From Arenicola marina (lineage: Eukaryota; Annelida; Polychaeta; Arenicolidae), in assembly GCA_964019135.1 (NCBI GenBank), contig OZ025255.1, forward strand, positions 43,368,811 to 43,432,810: a DNA stretch of 64,000 nt, written 5' to 3'. Of this stretch, positions 20,419 to 32,400 are shown in pieces. Position 1 is the first letter of the stretch, and each line of letters opens with the position of its first letter. The notes beneath the pieces were generated by a model. That model was given only the letters and a program-made list of their open reading frames with translations. It was not told the origin of the DNA and did not search any database. The translations under genes and the position numbers were made by a program.

Positions 20419-23400
20419 CTGTGACAGAGACATCATCGCCATATGAGACCCCTAAGTAATTGATTGGTTGATCGGTTGGTCCAGCGGAAACGATTCAAAC
20501 AACAAGATATATCCATGGTAAGATTTCGAGAGCAGGATGGGTTTATCGCAGCACAAGTCTTCAATGTATTATAGCTGGAACCAAGGCGAGGTAACTGGTC
20601 TGGTATATTGTCAAAAGTTGCTAATTTGTTCAGGTCATACAAGAGCATACATGGTGTAAGTTACAGGGCGTGATTGGTGGTTTTTGCATTGCGACCTATC
20701 GTACCGTATACATATGGTCTTAATTAGAGTGAAATATCTGTGGCCGTCTAGCTCACGTATTACTCACGTCTAGCATTCACAAAATAGACACTCCATCTTG
20801 GCGTGAACCATGATTGCAGGCTGGCTCACATGCCAGCCACGCCCGGCATTCACACAATGATCACTATCTTAGCGCGTTATATGACCAGAATAAAGACCCC
20901 ATATTTTTCGTCGCAAAGACTACGGGATTACTCCCGGAGACATGGCTCTTTCTATTTTAACCCTTCCCATTCCATATATGACGTACTGATGCTAGAGCGT
21001 CCTATATAAAGGAACCCACTAGGAGCGAGTCCCCCGGACTGACCGTCAATGATGGGGCACTCGCAGTCAGAGTCCATCTCGGGTTGCACGTCGATATCGA
21101 GCTTCGTCCGCTTGGCGGCGCGCAGGTCGTAATAAACGCGGAACTTTCCCTTTCCACGACGCCGCAACTTGTACACTAAACAACAAAAACATCAACTAGG
21201 TAAGTGAGTAGCTGCCCAGTAATGGTGAACACTACAGGTACGCACACAATGCCAGGACTGCAGTATTCTCGCTGTACACAAGGGTCACATCACAGAGATA
21301 CATAGGGGGATAGTTTATCGCAACTTTAACGTCACGCGCAAAACATGCGGCTGCTTTTTTCCACTTCCGAAGTAAACAATATCACAGAAAAGCCAAATGT
21401 TCTGCTTTCCTAATACGAAGAGTCTGCATCACCGAAATATTAATGTTAAACTTTGAAATCCGGTAAAAAAAGTTACCTGATGACAACAATCAAAAGCCTA
21501 TGTATCAGTGACATGTAAATATTGGTAGTAACTGAACTCAGGAAATAACCTTTTGCTACGTGACTTAACAACCGACCACGTGACTCACCGTGAGAGGCGT
21601 CACAGTAGAGGTCATCCAGGTCATCGGGAACTTCCGCCAGACAGCGAGGGCAGCTGCTGAAGACCTGCGATAACATTGGAGTGATAACTTATACGATACG
21701 ATGCCATACCTAAACTGTCTGCTGATCAACACGAATTTATTCCAGGACGAATTCAAGTTATATATCACACACATAAAATACCACACATTTTAAATATCAT
21801 ACACACAAAATATCTCACATTTTAAATATATCAAATATCTCACATTTTAAATAGCGCACATGTTAGACATACACAAAATATCTCACATTTTAAAAATCAT
21901 ACACACAATATATATCACATTTTAAATATCTCATAATTGGAAAAATCACACACTTAAAATATATCACTTTTCAAAATTTATCGTACACGTTATATATATA
22001 TGGCAGACATATATAAGCCATGGCACACAAATACAGCACGGCTATTACGTAATGTTCACAATGTCTAGCCTCTTCCGCAGCTGTCGGCTTCAATAGGGGT
22101 TTGTGAAGCAGACTAACACATTATTTATGTAATTTAATAACCCGTATTTACAAAATGGCGCAACGAATTATACTTTAGCTGATAGGATGCCACTGGTGGG
22201 GGGGGCAGGGGACGGGGGGCAGGGGGCGGGGGGCAGGGGGCGGGGGGCAGGGGACGGGGGTGCAGGGCTCTCACCTCGACTAGGGGTGGGTCCACGGTAT
22301 CGTTGCGGAAGTCTGTCCGTAACGGGCCGACCTGACCCCCCTCCACATGGTCTCCCTCGTTGTCGTCGTCATGTCTGCCCCAGTTCTTGGGGGGTCTGAC
22401 GGGCTGTCGGACCTGGACCACGCCTCCCTGGTCGAACCCATCCGGTGGGTTGAGGGGAATCTCCTCCTTCGTGCCGCAGATCGTCGGCAGGTTGTACATC
22501 CTGTACACGTGGCTGTTGGCTGTAACAAGTTAGTTTTACATCTTGTACACGTGGCTGTTGGCTGTAACAAGTTAGTTTTACATCCTGTACACGTGGCTGT
22601 TGGCTGTAACAAGTAAGATTTACAATCTGTACACGGGGCTGTTGGCTGTAACAAATTAGTTTTACATCTTGTACACGTGGCTGTTGGCTGTAACAAGTTA
22701 GTTTTACATCCTGTACACGTGGCTGTTGGCTGTAACAAGTAAGATTTACAACCTGTACACGTGGCTGTTGGCTGTAACAAGTTAGTTTTACATCTTGTAC
22801 ACGTGGCTGTTGGCTGTAACAAGTTAGTTTTACATCCTGTACACGTGGCTGTTGGCTGTAACAAGTAAGGTTTACATCCTGTACACGTGGCTGTTGGCTG
22901 TAACAAGTTAGATTTACATCTAGTACACGTGGCTGTTGGCTGTAACAAGTAAGGTTTACATCCTGTACACGTGGCTGTTGGCTGTAACAAGTAAGGTTTA
23001 CATCCTGTACACGTGGCTGTTGGCTGTAACAAGTAAGGTTTACATCTTTACACGTGGCTGTTGGCTGTAACAAGTTAGTTTTACATCCTGTACACGTGGC
23101 TGTAACAAGTAAGGTTTACATCTAGTACACGTGGCTGTTGGCTGTAACAAGTAAGGTTTACATCTTGTACACGTGGCTGTAGGATGTAACAAGTAAAGTT
23201 TACATCTTTACACGTGACTACACGTGGCTGTTGGCTGTAACAAGTAAGGTCTACATCCTGTACACGTGGCTGTTGGCTGTAACAAGTAAGGTCTACATCT
23301 TGTACACGTGGCTGTTGGCTGTAACAAGTTAGGTTTACATCTTGTACACGTGACTACACGTGGCTGTTGGCTGTAACAAGTAAGGTTTACATCTTGTACA

Positions 23401-26400
23401 CGTGACTACACGTGGCTGTTGGCTGTAACAAGTTAGGTTCACATCCTGTACACGTGGCTGTAGGCTGTAACAAGTTAGATTTACATCTTGTACACGTGAC
23501 TACACGTGGCTGTTGGCTGTAACAAGTTAGGTTTACATCCTGTACACGTGGCTGTTGGCTGTAACAAGTTAGGTTTACATCTTGTACACGTGGCTGTTGG
23601 CTGTAACAAGTTAGGTTTACATCCTGTACACGTGGCTGTAGGTTGTAACAAGTTATTTAAGGATAGAAATAAAGTTACTGATGTAAAGTTATAATTAACA
23701 TTAATCTGTAAATGGACATATGGGGGAGGGGCCTGAGAATGACAGACCTTTATCATAGGGGGAGGGGCCTGAGAATGACAGACCTTTATCATAGGGGGAG
23801 GGGCCTGAGAATGACAGACCTTTATCATAGGGGGAGGGGCCTGAGAATGACAGACCTTTATCATAGTAGTCGTAGATGAGAACGACTTTCTCCTTGGGGT
23901 CCCGGGTCTCTTGTTCCTGGTGGACCTCGAACGACAGACACTTCTCCGTGCGGTCCATCTGCGACAACACAGCGAGAAATACCGAGATTATGACGAGAAA
24001 TATTAGTCTGTTAGGCCACCATTGGATACATTGTATACAAGCCTCCCGGGACTGTGCGATGGTGTTGGATTAAACACGCCCCAGGTGCTGGGATTCAAAC
24101 CTGGTAATCTGTTAATATGCGTCTACTAACGATATCTTTTCGTCCAATAATTGATATTTTCGTCTAATAACAAGATACAGTACTTTCGCCTATTAAAAAT
24201 ATACAGTACTTTCGTCTATTAACAATATATATTTGTCTGCTAACAATGCATATATAAGACCTAATTATAATACACATGATATCCCATATAATTTACAAGA
24301 GGTGGGGGGGAGGGATGGCAGGCGATATTAACATGGTCCTGCTATCTTTGTGGCAGTTGCACCAGTGGGGGGGGGGGGGGCGCGAACCCCTGGTACGATG
24401 GCTGGCCTGGTAGAGCTAACTCGACAAACCAGACCAAAAGCCGTACATCCACCAAGCAGGCCCGGAGTGGGCTAGAGCCCCCAGGTGGGGGGAGGGGGGG
24501 GGGTGCTACAGACTTCAATAGGTGCCTCCATAATGTTAAATTCCGCAGCGTCCGGTGGCTAGGGGCCCGCGGGGTGCAGATTGGCACTCACCTCGTCAAA
24601 GTAGAAGTTGACTCCGGCTGAGCTGGTTGACCCGTCCATCAGGTCGTATCTTTTCAGACCCAGCGATGTGTCCTGGCGTAACTGTCAACAAACAAAGGGA
24701 AGGGGTTGGTGTGAGGGGAGGTTCAGACTTTACCCTTTACGGTCACAGGACACCTCGATGACGTCAGCAAGGGATACCCGATGCCAGCGCACCACTCCTG
24801 TGCCTGTGCCAAGTTGTGAATATCTTTCATCTCTCGGTCGTCACACCCGTTACCTCGCGTGCTCCAGGTCATTGGGAGCAACCATCAATGCCGTTAGTGC
24901 GGGAGGGGGGGTTTAGCCCGAAGTCGTTCGCACGGTGGGGGGCGCGAAACTCTAAACTCTGGCTGGTCTGCCAGAGCTCATGTTAACGCCCTACCCATCA
25001 GACCATTACTTTGGCGGCATCACGCTACAGTCCCACGCCATGCCGCCGCATGGTCTTGCTTTTATTCCATGGAACAAGACTCGTTGAACAATGTACCATC
25101 GCAATGTTGTAGCCTGAATGCGAACCACGCTGTCAGTATTTTATAACATAAATCCAGAACTGAGAACTGCAAATACATGACCTATAAATGAACGGTCTAA
25201 GACTGACAAAAATAGAATGAAAGGTCTAAGACGAACAAAAGTTTAATTAACGGTCTAAGACGAACAAAAGTAAAATTAACTGTCTAAGACGAACAAAAGT
25301 AAAATTAACTGTCTAAGACGAACAAAAGTAAAATTAACTGTCTAAGACGAACAAAAGTAAAATTAACTGTCTAAGACGAACAAAAGTAAAATTAACTGTC
25401 TAAGACGAACAAAAGTAAAATTAACTGTCTAAGACGAACAAAAGTTAAATTAACTGTCTAAGACGAACAAAAGTAAAATTAACTGTCTAAGACGAACAAA
25501 AGTAAAATTAACTGTCTAAGACGAACAAAAGTAAAATTAACTGTCTAAGACGAACCAAAGTACTCCTCGTACTTCAAGCAGTTTTGGCATTCAAAGGTTG
25601 ACTAAAAGTGGCGCCCTCTGACCTTGTCCAGAGATTCCTTGACAGGGACCCAGCCTGTGACCATCTTCACTTCAATGACCGCCATGTCAGTAGCCAGGCG
25701 ATTACCAGTGTATCTGAAACAAGGTCACATGGTATCGGGTTTATAAATGAGGTCGTACAGCACTATATGATGACGTATTTAATCAATCAACAATATCAAT
25801 TCCATCCATACATTCAGCATTGAGTTACACATCCTTCACGCTCACTCTCACTGTAAGCGTTTCACATTGTTTCATAAGAGTCGCGAAACATTTAAATACG
25901 CATAGCGCTTTATCTGGCCGCTAGATGGCCCCACCTGGCACAGACGTTGATGACTCGCCGCTCGCAGTGACTCGTTCTGGCACTCCGCACCTCCAGGGAG
26001 AAGGCTGGTACCGGGTTGCTGTTGTCCTCTTCCACGTGGTACTTCATAGTCGTCTGAAGATACACGGTTTAGTTTCCATGACAACTACAGTACGTTTATA
26101 TTAACCACGTGGTACTTCGTAGTCGTCTGAAGCTGTAGGATTCGGTTTCCATGACAACTACGTCTATATGATCCACGTCGTCTTTGTCGTCCGAAGGGTT
26201 CCGTTTCCATGACAATGGTAGTATCATTGATATTAAACACGTGGCAGTTATCCTCATGTTCTAAAGATACAGGATATTACGTATTGAAACATGCCTCTCT
26301 GGGCACGCTCGGTAAACCGAAGTCGCTCGGTAAACCGGAGTCGCTCGGTAAACCGGAGAGACTCCGGTTTATCGAGCGTGCCCAGAGAGGCATGTTTCAG

Positions 26401-29400
26401 GGCTACTCCAGCCCTACCTGTATGAAGACGCAGCCTTGGCCTGTGGTGGTGAAGGCCAGCTTGTTGGGCAGGACGATCTCCTGTCTCTGCAGCAGCAGCT
26501 TGTTGCCGGGGTCCACTTGGAAGCTGCGGTGGAGGCCACTGCCACGGACCTCCACTGAGAGATTTGTCCCCGTGCTGTAGATCAGGCTGGCGAACTTGGC
26601 GAGGGCCTGCAGGGCCACCACGGTGTCCTGGAACAGAAGGGGGGTCAGAGAGGGGGGTTAGCCTAGGACTGGCGAACTTGGCGAGGGCCTGCAGGGCCAC
26701 CACGGTGTCCTGGAACAGAAGGGGGGTCAGAGAGGGGGGTTAGCCTAGGACTGGCGAACTTGGCGAGGGCCTGCAGGGCCACCACGGTGTCCTGGAACAG
26801 AAGGGGGGTCAGAGAGGGGGGTTAGCCTAGGACTGGCGAACTTGGCGAGGGCCTGCAGGGCCACCACGGTGTCCTGGAACAGAAGGGGGGTCAGAGAGGG
26901 GGGTTAGCCTAGGACTGGCGAACTTGGCGAGGGCCTGCAGGGCCACCACGGTGTCCTGGAACAGAAGGGGGGTCAGAGAGGGGGGTTAGCCTAGGACTGG
27001 CGAACTTGGCGAGGGCCTGCAGGGCCACCACGGTGTCCTGGAACAGAAGGGGGGTCAGAGAGGGGGGTTAGCCTAGGACTGGCGAACTTGGCGAGGGCCT
27101 GCAGGGCCACCACGGTGTCCTGGAACAGAAGGGGGGTCAGAGAGGGGGGTTAGCCTAGGACTGGCGAACTTGGCGAGGGCCTGCAGGGCCACCACGGTGT
27201 CCTGGAACAGAAGGGGGGTCAGAGAGGGGGGTTAGCCTAGGACTGGCGAACTTGGCGAGGGCCTGCAGGGCCACCACGGTGTCCTGGAACAGAAGGGGGG
27301 TCAGAGAGGGGGGTTAGCCTAGGACTGGCGAACTTGGCGAGGGCCTGCAGGGCCACCACGGTGTCCTGGAACAGAAGGGGTGTACACATAGTACCTACAT
27401 GTATAGACATAGTACCTAAATGTGTACACATAGTACCTAAATGTGTACACATAGTACCTAAATGTGTACACATAGTACATACATGTGTACACATAGTACC
27501 TAAATGTGTACACATAGTACCTAAATGTGTACACATAGTACCTAATCGTCGAGCGTGCCGAGCTTCACCCACCTGAGTGGAGACGAATCCACCTTCGGCG
27601 TTCCTTTGTGACGTCATCCACTTAACGATGGGTCTGGCCGTGATGACGCTGGTGCTGCCCCCCTGTGACAGGAAGGCCATCAGAGCATACGCCGTCATTT
27701 CCACGTCGGCAGAGGGCGCTTGGTGTCTTCTCCAGCTGTCGTCGTCGGCGGTAGGGGGCTCGTCGGCGGTAGGGGGCGCGTTGGTGTCCGACTTGCTCCA
27801 GTACATGACGCCGCCTAGAGGCCGAGATTACAGCATTACAGCGATGACACGTGACTCTAAGTGACGTTACCCCAGGGTTGTCAGTTATTGGTGTACACCA
27901 TAAATACATGTTGATCTAGTTGAACCTGTTACTAAAGTCGGATTTAGGCCGCTTCTGGGCGCCCAAGGGCTAAACTGGTCCAAGGAACTTCCCGGGATGA
28001 TGGATGATGAACGGATGCAACATACCCCAGGTTATGTTCCCAGGGCCGGATTCTAACCCAGGACCTACTGATCTGCCGTCTAGTTAGTGCACTAGCCACT
28101 ACACCAGGGAGTTGGTTGGATGGTTGGCATCCGTCCGTCTGCGTACGACGACGGATTTCCTATACTGTACGCGGCACAGCAATAAGAACTAGGTACGTAC
28201 TGCTATACTTATCACACTGGTGATGCGTACCGTGTTCGTGGGCCATGCCTCTGAGTCGGTCGAGGGCGGGCGTGACGTAGGGGTTTCCCTCTCCCAGCAT
28301 GCTGTAGGCGTAGGCCACCAGCGCCATGGTGTAGGAGTCGTCCCATGTCTGCATGTTGATACACTGAACAGCCTGCTCTACCACCGGGTCCTGGAACACA
28401 CCACACATACACCGTGACTCACCGTGACAGGGGTGCGGGCACTGCGCGTGACTCACCGTGACAGGGGCGCGGGGCACTGCGCGTGACTCACCGTGACAGG
28501 GGTGCGGGCACTGCGCCTGACTCACCGTGACAGGGGTGCGGGCACACCGCGTGACTCACCGTGACAGGGGTGCGGGAGCTGCGCGTGACTCATCGTTACA
28601 GAGGTGCGGGCACTTCGCGTGACTCGCCGTGACAGGGGTGCGGGCACTGCGCGTGACTCACCGTGACAGGGGTGAGGGACACCGCGCGTGACTTACCGTG
28701 AGAGGGGTGCGGGCACTGCGCGTGACTCATGGTAACAAGGGTGCGGGATACTGCGCGTGACTCACCGTGACAGGGGTGAGGGACACTGCGCGTGACTCAC
28801 CGTGACAGGGGTGCAGGCACACCGCGTGACTCACCGTGACAGGGGTGCGGGAGCTGCGCGTGACTCGCCGTGACAGGGGTGCGGGCACTGCGCGTGACTC
28901 ACCGTGACAGGGGAGCGGGACACTGCGCGTGACTCACCGTGAGAGGGGTGCGGGCACTGCCCATGACTCACCGTGACAGGGGTGCCAGCCTCGAGGAGGG
29001 CGACTAGGACGAAGGCGGTGAGGGGCGCGGGGTTCTCGCCGGATGCCGACAGACCTCCCTTCATGTCACTGTGAATTACACGGCCAATCTGGGGAGGAGT
29101 AAATACAAAAATACATATATGCAAATATGGCGTCAGTGTCGACAAATATGACGTCATCGTCGACAAAATAAACAACAACACACTACATGTATATCTCATG
29201 TAACAATATCTGCGCTAAGCAGCCGTGTAAAAGACATGCAACACCTATCTGGAGCGACATACAACAGTACCACACGTAGGCCCCAAGCAGGATGGGGGCC
29301 CACTTTTCATGGTACATCTTTCTGTTCTGCCTCAAACTAAATCTGTTCGTACCACAGAAACTGGAATACCACAGAAACTGGAGTACCACAGAAACTGGAG

Positions 29401-32400
29401 TACCACAGAAACTGGAATACCACAGAAACTGGAATACCACAGAAACTGGAATACCACAGAAACTGGAATACCACAGAAACTGGAGTACCACAGAAACTGG
29501 AATACCACAGAAACTGGAGTACCACAGAAACTGGAATACCACAGAAACTGGAATCCTCGATTCGAAAACTGGGTCCTCGACTATACCTGCGGGAAGCAGC
29601 CATTTTCGAGCTGTCTGGAACGGATCCACTCAATGCTCATGTACAGGTCGTCGTCGCTGATGTAGATGAAGGGTCTGGCCTCGGCGAAGGACTTGACCAC
29701 GAAGGCCGTGAGCCACATACTGCCTTCGGGATCAGAGGTACCGAAGGCGCTGAACGAACTGTCGAGATGGCGGTAGTTCAACTCGCGCTGGTAACCTAGC
29801 AACCATCACAATAGAAACACAAATGTGACGCCTGAGCACTGAGTGAACGGGTATGAGACATTGTTGTACATGTGGTTGTAGTGGAAGAAGAGGAGGCCGA
29901 TCGTACCAGTGTGGTAACAAGTGTCCAAATGGAACGCCCATAAAACAGCCTCCGTGTAATACATTAAAAGTTGCAATAATAATACATAACAATAACAAAT
30001 AACAAACAGATCGAACCGTATTTGTCGACATTTTATAGATGTACCTAACATGTTTCCTCTATTTCAATATTATGACATTTTACATCATGCATTACTTTAG
30101 ATATGATAATATAAAATCCTAACCGGCAGTATAAGCTGAGCACATTGGACTTGACATGGTGGAATAAAAGCATACAGTACAAAGTTCATAATGTGTTCCA
30201 TGCATGGTGAAATAAGGCATATTGGTGGTGCTGACCGGTTTTCATGAAGTTCAGTGACTTGGTCCTGATCTCGGTCGTCACTTGGTCGGTGCTCGTCAGG
30301 TACTGCATCACGAAGATGTTGGGTGCGAACAGGATCATGTTCTGTTCCCCGCACCCCGTCGGCATCCTCAGCAGACTGTCCAGGCCAGACAGCGAGGAGC
30401 CCATGACGTCACCTAGCGTAACCAAGGACAACGCGCGCGGTACACGCATTAAATCAGACGCCACAACGAGAAAGATTGTCCCAGCTGGTGACGAATGGTA
30501 TTATGACGTATTATATAAAATGCCACGATTTTAATGCATGTTGGGTGTGTTTTATGCCATGTTTGTCCACATGAAGGGTCACTCGGGCCACAAAACCTCC
30601 TGGGGTAACCAATGGAGTGGGATGAAACGTGCCCAAGGTGTAGGGGCCAGGGCGCTAACCCATGTTGACCTGTTGATCTGTAGCCCGGCCCTAAACCACC
30701 CCCGTGGATTTAGACTTTACTTTGCCCTTTAACTGAGGTTATAAGGTTAAAAGAGCCTGAGTAGGTGAGCCCGTAACGCAGCGGGCGCAGATCGAACCCA
30801 GTATGAGCGGATTGGGGCAGCTGCATACATCCGCCCACACGTCATCCCAGGAGATACTGCCTTGGGCCCGTGTGTCCCATATATATGTGGACACAGGCGG
30901 CTTTAGACACCAATGTGACCCCCATTATATACAGAAGACCTATATTTCGGCTGTAATGGACTGACATGGAGGAGACAGCTTACCGATGACTGAGACGTAT
31001 CCCCGGGCGGAGTCGGCCACCAGGTTGGCGGGCAGCTCCAGGTCGACCTCCTCCACGACCACACCGTCCTCTGTAGGGTAGGATGTCACAAGGTGGGGTT
31101 ACAGATTGGGGGGTACAGTGTGGGGGGTACAGAGTGGGAGTACAGAGTAGGGGGTACAGGGTGGGGGGTACAGAGTGGGCGTACAGAGTGGCGATACAGA
31201 GTGGGGTGTACAGATCGGGGGTATAGAGTGGGGATACAGAGTGGGGGTACAGAGTGGGGTGTACAGATCGGGGGTACAGAGTGGGGGATACAACGTGGGG
31301 GGTACAGAGTGGGGGTACAGAGTGAGAGGTACAGAGTGGAGGTACAGAGTGGGGGTACAGAGTGGGGAGTACAGAGTGGGTACAGAGTGGGGGTGCAGAG
31401 CGTACACAGTTCTAACAACGAATGTCATCAAGGAAACAGAACTAGGAGTCTATCCCATAGGCTAGAGCAAACATATATGTTTACACGAACTGCACTATCG
31501 CGAATCCCCTGCGTTATACCTTAATGAAGGATGGAGCTCTTGCTCTTACTCTGTATCATTAGGCAAGTAACTACAGAAGAGACCAGCCTTCCCGCAATAC
31601 CAACGCCTCAGAACCATCATACATATTTATAATAATCAAGTTCAAGCGTCACTTAAGCTGTCGCTGTACTGTCAAAGAAGCGTCTCGTAGCAATACATAT
31701 TAAAGTCGGCATCTCTGAAGAAGTCTTAAGGAATCTTACCCGTGGGACAGATGAAAGAGCTGACGGCCTTCTCCTCTTCAATACCCTCAGGCTGTAAGTA
31801 ATAACCAATGTTAAAATGTCTTTACGGTTTGCGGTAACTTGGAATTGTCACTCCAACGGCTATCTGCCATATCAGCACGGTTCACGGTTCTACCCAAGCT
31901 AATTGATACCAATTGTTATAGTACCAATAGCAGAGGAATTGACAAACATCTGCTCACATTCGAAAATGTTACAGTCTCCTGGGCCATTACCTCGACCAGC
32001 AGGGGGCGGACCACGGAATATTAAAAGTTATAGTACAGCTGGGCAGTAGCAGGGTACGGTGTATGTTAAGGGCCATTACCTCGACCAGCAGGGGGCGGAC
32101 CACGGAATATTAAAAGTTATAGTACAGCTGGGCAGTAGCAGGGTACGGTGTATGTTTAGGGCCATTACCTCGACCAGCAGGGGGCGGACCACGGAATATT
32201 AACAGTTATAGTACAGCTGGGCAGTAGCAGGGTACGGTGTATGTTAAGGGCCATTACCTCGACCAGCAGGGGGCGGACCACGGAATATTAAAAGTTATAT
32301 TACAGCTGGGCAGTAGCAGGGTACGGTGTATGTTTAGGGCCATTACCTCGACCAGCAGGGGGCGGACCACGGAATATTAACAGTTATAGTACAGCTGAGC

